From Eremophila alpestris peregrina (lineage: Eukaryota; Chordata; Aves; Passeriformes; Alaudidae): a stretch of DNA of 64,000 nt. A program made the position numbers and the translations under genes. Location of the stretch: positions 11,855,033 to 11,919,032 of the forward strand of contig WMCF01000015.1 in assembly GCA_009792885.1 (NCBI GenBank). Direction: 5' to 3'. Below are positions 24,401 through 37,407 of this stretch, piece by piece; position 1 is the first letter of the stretch; each line of letters opens with the position of its first letter. Below the pieces are notes generated by a model. The model saw only the letters and a program-made list of their open reading frames with translations, searched no databases and was not told the DNA's origin.

Positions 24401-25821
24401 AGAAATAAAAACAAAAGAAAAAGAAAGTAAAAATTTATTAACAGAAGTCACCCTGTTTTACCCCTCCGGCTTCTTCATCTTCTATTCCCCTCCTTCAAAA
24501 GGATTCAATCAGAACCACGCTAAAGATGCAAAGAAATTAAAGTAATAATAGAAGCAGCACAGGAAGATTATTTTCCTGCATTTGTTCTTCTGTATATGTG
24601 AGACATGACAGGATTCAATAAACTCACAAGTATTTACTCTTTAAGCTAATTCTGCAGTGTTGTAAAACATGCAAACTGCAGGCTAGAGAGAAATAAGAGA
24701 GTCAGCATAGCAAAACTCGATTAGAAAGTTTGATTTGATTATCTGTTCCTTATTTGCATCACACTGCTGTTTCACTCCGAGCTACCTGACTGGAATATTT
24801 TCACTGCAATCTGAGTGTGGAAACCAAAGCTATCAGCAGAATAACAGGCTGCATGAAGCACAGTGTTTTATGCTGGAACATTCCAGCACACTAATTGCTG
24901 CTTTGAAAATCATACTCCAAACATTTTCTTGCTTCATTTAATCTCTTGGTTTCAGTGGAAAATATCCAGAAACAATGCAGTTGAGCTTGTAGATGAGAAA
25001 TGGGAGACCAAGTGGCTGAAAGGTACCATATGAGTGGTTGAGGCAGTGCCTTAATGTACTGGCCTTGAACTGTACAAACTTCATGGTGAGTTCAGCCAGA
25101 TTAAGGAGAGTGAGAATCTATCCGTTTCGGATGGCTCTAAAAGTTGCAATAAAAGGGAAGATGGTGGTCCATTCATTGTCTAAAACCTACACGGAAAAAC
25201 TGTATTTTGTACTAGTAATTAAAAAGACTCAACTGGAAAGGTTAGTTTAAAGAGCAAGGAAGGAAACCACCTGACCCCTCTGTTTTTAGAAGAAAGCACA
25301 TTAGCTAAATGATTGATTTTGTGCTTAAATTTTTTCTTTGTCTTTTTTCTTTATTTCTCAGCAACTATTGATCTCATTCTCTATATTGCATTAAACACCC
25401 CAAAGTATTATCAATTGCATACTTAGCCCAGATTGGGAGAGCTAAGTGTGAGGCTCATTTTAAAAAGTCCAGTCATATCAGTTTTTACTTTTGGATAAAC
25501 TATTTTTAACCTTTCACTTTAAAGCATGACAGGCACCAAAAAACAAGCTACTTTTGGATATTTTTAAGTAGAAGAGTCTGTATAGGTTATGTGTCAGTTT
25601 TTAAAACCATGTGCCTTTTTTGTTCGTGTCTAACCACTAAAAAAGAAATAAACAGTTCACAGGAAAAGGATACACCTCTGCTTCTGAGGTGATGTAACAA
25701 AGAATCTTTACTGTCACTCTCCCTGATTTTGCATGAGCTTCTCTCTTGCACACTGGAATAATATATAATGTAGATGAGATTGGTAGGGCCAGAAATCTTA
25801 ATTTATTTATTGTATAAGCAT
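21421..25821. other. Intergenic, no gene recognised
   Basis: AT-rich sequence. The first 250 bases may still be CR1. The remainder shows no repeat or coding signal apart from the regulatory-like stretch at 24.74-24.96 kb. Confidence 0.65.
24740..24960. promoter_or_regulatory. Candidate intergenic conserved non-coding stretch
   Basis: Contains TGGAACATTCCAGCACAC (paired TEAD/heat-shock-like half sites in inverted arrangement), ACTAATTGCTGC and TTCATTTAATCTC, next to a CpG-containing patch (CGATTAAACCACGTCTGCGG, near 24.25 kb). Composition-based guess. Confidence 0.25.
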
Positions 25822-26010
25822 AATGCCAGCCACCTCCTGTTTTCATTATACCAATCTAATGCCAGCCATTTCCTGTTTTCATTAGACCATTGTAATGCTA
25901 GACTCCTACTGTTCTCATTAGTGCAGGACTGTGTAATGGCAACCACCTCATGTTTTCATTATAGCAGAACTGTATGGTGCCAGCTGCCACTTATTTTACT
26001 TTACAGAAGA
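25822..26010 (+). repeat. Minisatellite, about five diverged units of 36-41 bp
   Basis: Unit starts at 25,822, 25,858, 25,894, 25,935 and about 25,974. The core is AATGCCAGCC then CCTGTTTTCATTA. The first three starts are exactly 36 bp apart, later ones 39-41. One plus frame stays open because 36 is a multiple of three and gives a repeated NASHxLFSL-like peptide; I see no reason to call it a gene. Confidence 0.85.
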
Positions 26011-27309
26011 GCATTTGAATAGTCCATACTTTTTTTTAAGGAGAATACATGCAGAAATGTCAAGGACCCTAGGGGTCTAAGGCCCCTAAGAAAATTACGG
26101 GAAACACCCCAGCTGACAATTTTGGCAGAGTTTATACAATGTGTACATAGAAGAGGTTAAAGGCTGGGGTTTAAAAACTGTTGAGGAACAGGTTCAAATT
26201 CTAGGAACTGCCTGTCTGATTCATGACCTATCTGATCTTCCTATAAAAGAAAGTGATTGCAATAGTTCAAGGTCTGGATTAGAATAATAGGGAAATGCAA
26301 GTTAAATTCCTGGCTCCAGTATGCATTGCCTGTGGAGACCATAACCTATAAATTTTGTCATATTACTCCAGGTTTGACTGGTCTGGAGATAATAAGATTT
26401 TTTCTATCTGAAATATTGTTTTGTTTTGCTTTGCTTTGCCTCTATAATACTTTTTCAATATGAGACATTTCACTGCTTATCACTAGTGTTTAAAAAGAAG
26501 CTGTGACTCCTTCTCTATGGTCTTCAAATGCTATTGTAATGATATTAAATAGTACTAAGAACTGCCTGATGACACAAAATCTTCAACTGAAACTTCTTAA
26601 AAATGTAGTTGGAAAAGGTTCTGTTCCTAAGGTACAGTTAAGTTGTTGTTACATTGCAGAAAATTAGGTCTATATTTACTTCTTGTAGTAGGTATCAGAA
26701 TAAAATTTCCTCTAATTAAAAAAAAAAAAGTACAAGATGTTCTAAAAATGCTTTTTCTGAAAAAGTTTTATATATTAGTATAAAAAGTTTTTATTTAGAT
26801 GCTCAGGTTTCTGCTCATATTGAACATAATATAGATGTCAAAAAAATCCCCCCAAAACATCCTAGTGTCATTGCTTTGTAAAAGCTACCTAACTTCTTGT
26901 GCATACCTTGTAGCACCACTGCAAAATCATACCTGGTTTCCATAAGGGGACTCAGCCTCAGTTCTATAATGAATGAATGAGCTGCATATTAGTCATAAGG
27001 TAGAGCTACCACATCTGCTGGTACACACACATCTGCTGCTTCTATTCTGAAGCCTTGGGAGCTTCAAGTGCTCTCTATCATGACCAGAAAAAAGCACCAC
27101 AGTGAAGGCCATTACTCTGTACCTGACCAAAATTATCACTTCTGCACAGTGACTTTGATTTTAATTATTTGTGTGATGCCAGCTTGTCATGTTTTATCGG
27201 TTGTATGTTTTAATGATTTATAGCTTCACTGTAGCTCAGGAGAGGAGAAGAAAAGCTCTGTGGATATGTATTATGAAAATAAAATTTTACTGTTACTATA
27301 AATGCTGGT

Positions 27310-27885
27310 TGTGGTGGATTGACCTATGCTGGACTCCAGGTGCCCACCAAACTGCTCCAACAGTCCCCTCCACAGGAGGACAAGAGAGGGAGAAAATAGG
27401 ATGTAAAAAACCCTCATGGGAAAAGATAAGGGCAGTTTAATACAGGAAAAGCAAGACCATTTACATTAGCAAAGGAAAACAAGATTTATTTTCTACTTCC
27501 CATCAGGTGTAGATGTCCAGTTCTTTTTTGGGAAGTAGGACTTCAGTACATGTTGCAGTTGCTCCAGAAGACAAATGACATAAATAATGAATCCCTCCCG
27601 CCTCCTCCTTTCTCTTTGCTTTCATGTCTGAGAAGACATCATAGAGACTATCCCTTTGGTCATCTGTCCTAGCTATGTCCTGTGCCAAGGTCTTTCCCAT
27701 CTCCAGGGTACTGTTAGGGGTGGGAGTGAGGGTGGAATGTTGGGGAGGCAGCACTGAGGCTGTGCCAGCCCTGCTCAGCCAAAACACTGGTGTGTGATCA
27801 GCACCTTTCCAGGTATCAATGCAGAGCACGGCACTGTGAGGGCTGCTGTGGGAAAATGAACTCCATCTTCACCAGGCCAAATACC
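27310..27885 (+). mobile_element. 576-bp solo LTR (ERVL-like) with 5-bp target duplication
   Basis: Starts TGTGGTGGATTGACC and includes CAGGTGCCCACCAAACTGCT, ATCCCTTTGGTCATCTGTCC and near its end GAAAATGAACTCCATCTTCACC, all characteristic of a common avian ERVL-type LTR. It is flanked by CTGGT at 27,305-27,309 and 27,886-27,890; 5 bp is the duplication size usual for ERVL. The last bases (AATACC) have lost the CA end. No internal viral genes adjoin it. A 108-codon minus-strand frame inside it is incidental. Confidence 0.8.
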
Positions 27886-28842
27886 CTGGTACTTACACTA
27901 ATTTGACTGGGAGAAAAGAGCTCTTCAAAAGTGTTTTTGTTCTGTGTTTCCAGTCTTGATGGAAAAGCTGTGTTTTCAAGAAAAGAAGAGTGTTCTTTGT
28001 CATTATCAGATAGCAGTATTATTAACATCACTGAATAGAGTAATTGACAGATGTGTATAAGTATTGCTAAAATGATTAAAAGCTCTAGAAATCATAACCT
28101 GACAGGGTTCCCTGGGAAACATAGACCTTTCCATCTGTTAGGGGACTCTGTAAAGGAATGTATTGAGTCACCTTTAAAATGTCAGCTGTCACCTTAGGAC
28201 TTGAACCTCAAAGGAAGTGCAAAAATATAATGAAATACATATAAACTGTCAGTCAAAATATCCTTTATTTGTTATCATTTTGATCACCTCATTCTGGGCA
28301 GGGAGTGATAACTTGTAATTTTTCTGTGATCTCTAGTGTCTGGATAAGGTCCAAGTCAATAGGAAGACAGTTATGTTTAGCAATGTTATACTTTGATAAA
28401 GCACTATATCCCTGCATATGTCTTTGCACATTTTCTTTCACAGGCTTCACAATGAATAAAATTTTACAAGGATAGTAGTATGTGATAGCAGCACATTTGA
28501 AAATTACTTCTGAGTTTTTGGAAACCTAATAAAATGGAAAATGAGTTATGGAACTGGAGGATGTGAGGGGGCTGGTACACTTTTAGTTCACTTGCAAAGA
28601 CTGTATATTCTACATGCACCACTACACCTTCCATTTTTATATTTAGGTTGTTTTAGTAAATGTAAGTGGTTTGTAATTTCTTTGCTTGTACAATTTTTTT
28701 TCTGTTTCTGATACATTTTCTGAACTAAGGCAGGTGGAGTCATAACATTTTCTGTGAAATAAAATGCAAATTCTGTTATGCTAATAGACCACTAAGAACT
28801 GTATTAGATTAAGCAGTGGTAGTAAATCAGCAATTATACTGC

Positions 28843-28861
28843 TTTTTTTTTTTTTTTTTTT
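28843..28861 (+). repeat. Poly(T) run of 19 bases
   Basis: Uninterrupted T, no retroelement recognised on either side. Confidence 0.9.
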
Positions 28862-30167
28862 AATAGCAAGATTCCAGTAGAAATAAAATTCAGTGGTAGT
28901 CACCAGTAGAGGAGAAAGCCTAGGGCTGCTGATGTGCTTTACTGAATTTAGTATACATTTTACCACCACTCAGATGCAGTCTTTAAAACCGAGGATGCTG
29001 AGCAAAGTGCTTTGAGTCAGCTGGTAACACAGTATATTAATTACACCTCATAATAACTTCCATTTTTACATAATTGTTGCATGGTTGTACATGTTATGCC
29101 AAATAAAATCCTCAGTGTTGACTGGTGATTGTGATTAATATTTATTCTGTTGTTAAAAATGAGCATGCTTTTAGCTTCACTGATGCTGAAGATTGTCTGG
29201 ATTATTTATAAAATGCAAAAAAAATAATAACTAAAGAAATTCCCAAACTGAGCAAACAGGTGGTTCTTCAAATAGAGTTCTGATTTTTATCTGTCTGCAA
29301 GAAAGCATTCTGTGCTAACAAACACAGGCATTGAACCAGGATTGGTCTTTCTCCAGACCACCCTTCAAGGCTTGGAAGTGTCAACTAGCATTTGCTAGTA
29401 TGCCTTATAAACACTCAGGATGAAGGAAATAAAGTGAATGAGGGGAGCTGGCATGCACTTACAAGAAGCTATGGGATTCAAGATTTGGCAGCTGCACCTG
29501 GTGGCTCCTTGCAGTTGCGTGTTGTCATTGCCCATAGAAGCTTGAAATTTTTCCAGGCAGGAGGTGGCGTGAACATCACCTTAGACTACAGGAATTACTG
29601 GTTATAGGCAGAACTGTCTCAGGTTTACATTCTTGATCCCACAGTAAACTTGGCAAATCTCCATGAAAGCTTTTTGAACAAGAGTGCTTAAATCAGATGT
29701 CCTCCAATTGTTTGTACTTCTCCTACTGTTGCTATAATATGATGGGCCCTTGACGTTTCACCTCTGCTAAAGGGATAAGATGTAATAGGAACTGGAAGTC
29801 TGCCTAAAGCATAGCATTCCTTTTCCTTCTCTATCTTGATTTCTACTGCCAGCCACATTAACATTGTATCTGCAAAGGTTTTACAATTTAGGAGCGCACA
29901 GAAGGTTATTAATAAGTGCAGCAGTAGCAATCTTTAAAAAAAAAATATTAATTTGGAAATTAAAGGACTGACTGTGCTTGCTGTTATTATACAGGCTTTA
30001 CCTGGGTTCCTAAAACTTCCATTACCCTCTACTGTTGTAGTTCACTGGAACAGGTGTACTTAGAAAAGAATGGTGGTGGATTTATACTCGTCAATAGTGT
30101 TCCTCGACTGTGTTGTGGAGGGAAAAGTGTTACAAGCAAGGCTATATTTATTATTTTTCCTTGGTAA

Positions 30168-30187
30168 TTTTTTTTTTTTTTTTTTTT
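30168..30187 (+). repeat. Poly(T) run of 20 bases
   Basis: Uninterrupted T followed by GGTGGGG. The open frames across it are compositional. Confidence 0.9.
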
Positions 30188-33100
30188 GGTGGGGACAGCA
30201 GGGAATGGGTTCTGGAGGTTTCTTTTCAAAAACTGTTACTTTTTTTCAAAAAGTGTGTTCTTTTCCCTTAGAGGGATTGCTGTGTCTTACTTTGACATGT
30301 CCAAAAAGATGTACTAGCAATAGCAAAATCAACCTTCTGTCCATATTACGAATCCCCTAAACAGACTCTGCTAAGGTAACGTGAGAGCACTGAGTGGCAG
30401 CGTGGCAGTGAGGTGGTATATACCAGGGAGCATGGTTCACTTGCACTGCCTGATGGAGGTGCCAAAGTTATTATGGAAGCACAATTACCAGCCTCTGGAG
30501 TCTCTTCCAGAAGAAGACAGCACAAAAGAAACCTAGAGTCTGAACAGGATCCTTATTCTGGTGTTCTCCACTAGTACTACAGCCCTTAAACTGAGGCAAG
30601 CCACAGTGCTTTTAAGAAGCTTATCTTGTGGTCAGAGATAAAGGCTTATTAACAGTTACTAATCTCTGTTCTAAATCTCTTATAATACAATGGTACTATA
30701 ATGTTGTTAAAATAGTTTTGCATGTATTCTTCTCTGCTGTATTTACTACGTTCACATGGTATTCCACAAATCCTTATTAAATGATGTGAGTGCTTATATT
30801 ACTTTTGTTCTCAATTTAAAATGAGGCGCAAGGGAATACAGAGTCATTCATTTAGATGATGCATCTTCAAGCATGGAGACTCAAAGGGTACTCAGAGTAA
30901 ATACAATTTTTCATCTGGTCTAAAACAGTCCCTAAACGTAATACTCATAATGAAATACCACTAGTTTGATCTACATTATAGTTAGAGGATGTTAAATGTA
31001 GTAGTTAACCAGAATACACATATCAGATTATTTTTTCTTATAATTCAGTATAAAAAATCCCAAAATAAATATTTTTCACTGAAGATGAAATGGCTATATG
31101 CTTAGTTACCAAGAAAAGATTCTTATTTAGACCTGACTACTTTATTGCATTACTCATAAGATTCCCCATTGAACTCACAACAGTGAATGAAGATTTTTTT
31201 CATAAGAATATGAGTATTTAAATCAGAAAATAAAAATACTGTTTTAATTTAGTTCAGCAGGTTTAATCAAATTTTAAACCAAAGAATTGCAAGAAATAAA
31301 TTGAGGTGTTATCTACAAATATTATGATGAATATTTTTTATTATATGGTAAGAAGAGTGAAGACAAATAAGAAATTTACTCTAATATCTCTACATTAGAT
31401 AAATTTTCAGTGTAAAGAATTTTAAATTATCATATAAAAAGAAAGGAGTGGTGACTGATAGGGTCATTTGTAGAAATCATTACAGCATGCAGCATCATAG
31501 CTGATACCTTTTGTAAAGGGCTTAAAAATATATGCATGGAACATTTTCCTATAGACAGTAATAACAGAAATAGATGGTATTTCCTGATGGTCAGACATAT
31601 GGTGTTTTTATTTCAATGCTGATGCCAGCCTAGTGATCCATTTTTACAGCTCTCAAATCAAACCATTGAAAAGACTTCTGTGTATGATTGCCCTTAAAAA
31701 GATGGAAAACGTACAGGTATTAAAAAAATGTAATCCCAAATTTGTTAAGGAGTATTTATTGTTGCAGATATTTCTATACTGCAATCAGCTAATTTCCAGA
31801 TACAACTTCAGTGTTGCTTTTAATTTGGGAAACATTGAGGATTACTGGCCAACTGTTCCCCTAGTTCCCTGTTACCTATTCAGTAGTGCACTATAACAAA
31901 ATTTCCATCGAGTTAGTGTTCAAAGCATTAAATAAAATATGTTTACAGAAATGGAATTTTCATTATTCCTTTCCTCAGCAAGTCAACATCTGAATCTGCT
32001 GTCCAATCATCTATGTTTTAAGCTAGTCCTATACTATTAACTCTTACTGAGATCAAGTTCAGAATGTTTACAGACATTTTGGAGTCTCATCCAAATCAAA
32101 GGTATTGTCTCCAATGCAAAGAACCTGAAGCGGGAAACCATGTCAGAGTATCATTTTCACAGAGTAACAAAGGGCCCAACACTTGACTAGTATGTATTAA
32201 AGAAAAAAAAATTCTTAAAAATATTAAAAATAATTTTTCTCCCAGAGAGAGAAAAATGTTTCCTCAAAATTTGAACTAAATATTTTTGTAAGCCAGGCAT
32301 TATCAGGAACCATCAACAATAAATAAACCAAGATACTGTGCTCTTTTCCCTGAATCATAACATATGCATTACGGAACATCTCAGAAAATCCTTAGATGGC
32401 TCATTAATTCCCTGATCCATTTCTTCATGCACTACTGAAACTAAGGTGACCTTTCACAAATCAAACTATGCGTGTAGCAGACAGTTGTCCTTTCTACTGG
32501 AGAAATTTCATTTTTAGGGAAACATTACTAACTGAAGAAATACGCTTTCAGCTGCTTTCATGTCTTAGACTCAATAAAGGATAAGGATAGGGTATTTATC
32601 CCATGAGTGAACACCCTGAAGCAGTAATACGTGGTTGGCTTAAAGGAGATCTAAGAATCTCTGTTTGACAGACTGGCCACTTTCCAAATGAGAAATCAAT
32701 GACTGTATTCTGGGTAAAAAAAAGCCAGGATGGTTTATGACTTGTTCTACATTTACTGTGGATCCAGCCAAGCTCTGAATCACACACAGTTGAAGGCAGT
32801 AAAAGTAACATCCCATGTCCAGTGAGGTCAGCAGCAGCATAAGATACATTCTGTCAGGACTCTGCACAGACAGTGGCTGACTAGATTTTGGAAATCAGCC
32901 TTTAGAAAAACAGATATATGTGGTGGGAAAAAGGGAAGATGACGTTGTTGGGTTTCAGTGCCTAGGATAGGCAGCTAAGTAACTGCTTGGTTTTGTTTCT
33001 GGCAAGGAGACTTGCAGAAGAAATGCGATGGGTAGAAGTGAATTCTGTCTGCAGGAATAACACACACCTTTATAATACCTGTAGTATTCTGAAGCAACTG

Positions 33101-33613
33101 AAATTCTATTTAGCTGTCAAAAGCAATGCCTATATACTTAATAACTTTTTTTTTTTAAAAGTAAAAACAAAAAAATCCTAAAAAATCTGGTTTACAGGCT
33201 TTACACTATTTGGTATGTCATTGCTACAATCACAAAGGGGTAGACATTCTGAAGGATTGATCATAATAGTCAAATACACCAAAACCCAACCAAAGAGGTT
33301 AATGAAAGTGTTAAACTATAACAACAAACTCAGAAAAACAGACATAGGACTTAGTAATATTTTTCCCAGCAATTTGTCATATTGTTTACAGCAACATGAA
33401 TAAAATTATTCACACTCTTAAGAAAGACATGATAAAAAAAATTAAAATGCGAAAAACAATTCCTTGTATTCTTCAGGTTGTCTTTTTCCACTTGTATACT
33501 CAAGCAGTGTTTTGATCTCTCCTGCTAGGCTGACAGTCTTTAAGAACTTACAGCCCCACCCCATTTATAATGTTTCTGGCGAACTCACACCAGTGTACTA
33601 AACCAAAATATCT

Positions 33614-33619
33614 TTTATT
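33614..33619 (-). terminator. Candidate distal poly(A) signal of PCDH17
   Basis: AATAAA on the minus strand, followed about 20-30 bases later by a GT-rich stretch (CTGGTGTGAGTT, about 33,579-33,590). The spacing is normal for cleavage and polyadenylation. This is the last well-formed signal before the repeat-poor intergenic sequence. Confidence 0.5.
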
Positions 33620-33779
33620 CAGCTCCATGTTTCTATGAGCAAATAACAGCCTGTAGGGATTCAGTGCATCAGCTGCTTAAAAGATAAACCTACCCAGCTT
33701 GATGAAAACTCCTCTCCACTTTCCTGTTGAGAGAAAACTGTTACACATTTCTAATAAATGAAGCAGGAACTGTCATTTT

Positions 33780-34290
33780 TTTGGCAAACTGATAACTAGC
33801 TGTAACAGCCGCATTGCCACAAGTTGCTTTTCCAAAGTAATTACCATCAGGCTCCCTGTGGTATGCAGTGTTTAACACATTTCTTCTGTGTTAATGAATG
33901 CAGAAGCAGGCAACACCACTATTAGTAATCGCTTTTTATTCGTAGTCCTCATTTTCCAGATAGGTCACATTAAACACAGCCATTAAACAATAGCGGTTGA
34001 GAAAATCCATACAATGTATGCTGCTTTTGTTTGGTTTCTTGTGTCATTCACCAGTCATTGGTGCAACTTGAGCCATATGGGGAGACAGGGGCTGATAAAT
34101 GAGAATGCCAACCTGTATCACAATTGGGCCAGAGAAGTCAAAACCTTAATCAGATTTCATTCAATTACACTTCAAGTCAACAAATCTTGATAGCCAAAAC
34201 TCTCATTTAAATTAATGCAATAATAAATGCTGCCTGATGTCAAAAGAAAGCAATTAAACACTAATGAATGGGTGTATGTTACGCTAGGCT
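33780..34290. promoter_or_regulatory. Candidate conserved element at the distal PCDH17 3' end
   Basis: A repeat-free, non-simple stretch with dense homeodomain-type cores (ATTAAT, CAATTAC, TTAATCAG), a SOX-type AACAAT at 33,986-33,991 and a CAATTG core near 34,123. The look is that of vertebrate conserved non-coding DNA. It overlaps the inferred distal 3' UTR, so conservation, if confirmed, could be due to UTR function instead. Judged by composition only; no alignment was possible. Confidence 0.35.
33935..33940 (-). terminator. Candidate proximal poly(A) signal of PCDH17
   Basis: TTTATT on the plus strand, AATAAA on the transcript strand. A GT-rich downstream element (TAGTGGTGTTG on the minus strand, about 33,911-33,921) follows at the usual 15-25 base distance. 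Confidence 0.45.
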
Positions 34291-35516
34291 TCAGACTCCT
34301 CCTTGACCTCAGCAATTTCCCTTCTGTTTGACAGCAAGCAACATGAAAGCTTCTTTGAATGGCATATCTTGCTCCACTATGAACAAAGTTTGACTTTTAA
34401 GGGTAACTTGGATTGGGAAACCTCTATTCTTAAGTGGCAAATCACAGTTCAGGAGAATCTGTATCCTCACAAATATGTCAATTAAAATAAAAAAAAAGGG
34501 GGGGGGAAAGAAAGGTCTGATTTTGAGTTCTGATTTGATTGGCCAATTGTATAAGGAACTCCCAGTTGCTGGCTTTTTTTAATTAAAAAAGATACAGAAA
34601 GCCTTATTTGCTATTCACAGTGTACAGTACAAATTTATTAGTTGCTTTACTTGCCTCCCTTAACTCCAGCTTTCCTATTATAATTTTGTGACAGGTATTT
34701 CCTTTCAGTCTTATAAAGCATGTGTGTAAAAAATGAGAGAAATAACTCATAAACTTTATCTTTCATTGCTACTTCTTTCTCCAATGATGATAGAGATACC
34801 ACGGAGAAAAAAACCACTTTAAATTGTTTTGTGCAGTATGTCCTTCACACACAATCATGTTAATTTTGACTGAACCAGCAAAACTCACATTATATAAGCT
34901 CTGCTGGTTTATTGGTTCATTATTTTTGTATCCGTTCTAAATTGTGAAACAAATTTTTTAACCTGGGATAATCTTATGCTGGGAAGCAGTATGCCAGAGT
35001 TCTACAAAACAAGGCAGTTGAAAGACAAATTAAATAAAAGCAAGATTTCCTAAACTGTTCTATAAAGCTGTGAGTCATGAATTCTGAATTACCTCAGAGT
35101 GGTAAATAAATAATCACTACTAAATACAGATAATGTGTTAAACAGCTAAAGCTAGTAAATCACTAGTGACAGAGAGCCTTAAGGTAAATTCCTCTTACAT
35201 TGGCACAGCCCTTTCTCAGAATGTTGTGGTTTTATGTCTTCAGAAACATACAATGAATTGTACAATTGGTTACTCAGTGTTAAAATAATTTATAAAATAC
35301 ACAAATCTCCATCACTTGACTGCATTTACATACTGGCTTAGATTTTGCTGAATAATGGATCTCACTGGCAGAGCTAAAGACTTGGTGCACAGACACTGAA
35401 GTGGTGGGCACCACGGAAATACGTAGAAAAGACTGATCAAACAATAAGAATCCTCTCCACTATGGAATTTCAAGCTATCAAGCTATCAAGCAAAACCAAT
35501 CTCGGGTCTCCTGGCC

Positions 35517-35536
35517 AAAAAAAAAAAAAAAAAAAT
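35517..35536 (+). repeat. Poly(A) run of 20 bases in the inferred PCDH17 3' UTR
   Basis: Uninterrupted A on the plus strand, so U20 in the PCDH17 transcript if the UTR extends this far. Confidence 0.9.
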
Positions 35537-37378
35537 TATATAACACAGACAACACCACGTTTTAGATACATAAATTGTCCAAAACATGGAGAGTAGCTTG
35601 ATAAGACATGTACAAGATCCTTCCTTTTGCATGTAATTGTGGACATTTTTTAACAGGAGCTAAAAGAAAACTGTCAGAATTGGTGTCTCCCAAAGACAAT
35701 TCATTGTAGGACTGACAAGCTAAAATCACCATTTAAATGTAATCCCAAAACCAAAATAGGCTGTTGGGTCAACTTTTTTTCTTGAGCTGATAAAAAACTA
35801 TGGCTTGTGGCATTTCAGATTGCCAACCCCTTTTTTAAATGTCTTCATAGTATAGATTAAATTTGAGAAACCGAATACATAGTTTTGAAATAATGTGCCA
35901 GAATGGTATTTCCAGCAGAGTATCTGAAGTATATAAGGGACAAATCCTGAGCTAAACATTTTATTCTTCTGCTTCTTGCACTGTGGAAGTTCATTTGTTC
36001 TTTTCTAAGATTCACCTGAAAGTAATTTTGAATTTTTTCAAATGCAATAAAAACACTCTTAGGAAACAATAATAAAAAGTAGAAACTATATCCCAAGTTA
36101 TCCTAAGTTTTCCTGCAAATATTATTCAGATCAAGTGAAAACCTGACTAAAAACACCCCCCAGAACAAGCAGTATTTATCTAGAACTGCAGTAAGCTATT
36201 GCACATTCTAAAGAATCAGATAAAATACTGCTCATGCCACATTGGCACTGATTTTTTTTTCAGCTCTATAAACTTAATACCAAAACTTTGAAAATGGTGG
36301 CATCTCTGAAGAATTCAATCAGATATCCTACACTGAACAGACTGGCTGCATGTGTTGGGGGAAAAAAAACCCTAGGAGCTTCCGGATGTTGGTTCGGGTG
36401 TAATTTTTGTTATTAAACATGGGTTTGCAATAGAAGCTTCTACAAGGACTTGCACATAACCATGACTGATGGATGTTTTTATAGGCTGTTCAGTTAGCTC
36501 CATCAGCTCACTCAAACATATTTTGAACAGATTATGTACTGCAGTACTTCGTAGACCATACATTAAACAAGAGACTTTGCTCTGAGGCGCTGCTTCCCAT
36601 ATTCCATGGGGAAAAGGAAGCAGGAAAAAACAAAACTCATAGAGTTCGACAGCTACTGAGGCAACACTTGCCATTTACAATATAAGCCCAAATATTTTTG
36701 CAACACAACTATATATTAATTTAATAAAATACACAATATAGCTCTTATACACTCAACAATTTGGCTCATATGCACTGAATCTGCAATAAATCAATAAAAA
36801 TATGTCATTTGATGTAAACACACTGAATCTTCTTACATTTGCACATTTAAATGACCATGTGATTTTTGTGGATGTCTGACATTTTCACTTTCCTGAGCTA
36901 TTTTAGTGTCCACAAATGAATAAAAAAGTGTTAATAATGTTAATTTCTTTTCTGTATTACCCTTAAGGTAACTCTTTTTTCCCCAAACTTTATTTCACTT
37001 CCTTTTCTTTTTTTTTTTTTAACTTATCACTAACTATTTATAGCTTTGTTGGACACTAAAATGCTAAAGAGATATTAAAATCTTTTTTTTCATTTTATCA
37101 AGTGAGTTAGTTTATGTGTGTGCAGGACAAGATGGACTATATCATTTTACATTTAACCTTAATATGATATGTAGTGTTTCATTAATGATGAGGATATGTT
37201 TCCTTGAATAATGATCTGGAATGGTTCTTTTTGTTTTATTGTTCTTTTTTTTTTCTTTTTTCTTTTTTTGTATTTGTGGCAGATAACTTTGTACATAAAT
37301 GTTTACCACAAATGAATGTTAATGTTTGGTGTCACTTGGACTACTACAAGAACTCTTTATAGGACTTTCAGTAGAAGC

Positions 37379-37407
37379 CTGTGGTGGCTGCTGGAAATTC
37401 ACCACAG
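37379..37407 (-). other. Perfect 8-bp stem-loop inside the PCDH17 3' UTR
   Basis: CTGTGGTG (37,379-37,386) and CACCACAG (37,400-37,407) are exact reverse complements around a 13-base loop. This is a possible UTR structure. A chance origin is not excluded, because one such 8-bp pair is not rare in 4 kb. Confidence 0.35.

Larger units (their letters stand above)
27891..33594. other. Intergenic downstream of PCDH17, no gene recognised
   Basis: AT-rich sequence with two poly(T) runs (28.8 and 30.2 kb) and chance frames of at most 96 codons. No retroelement recognised. Confidence 0.65.

Noticed and set aside
27503..27829. 108-codon minus-strand frame
   Set aside because: It lies entirely inside the solo LTR and is antisense to it.
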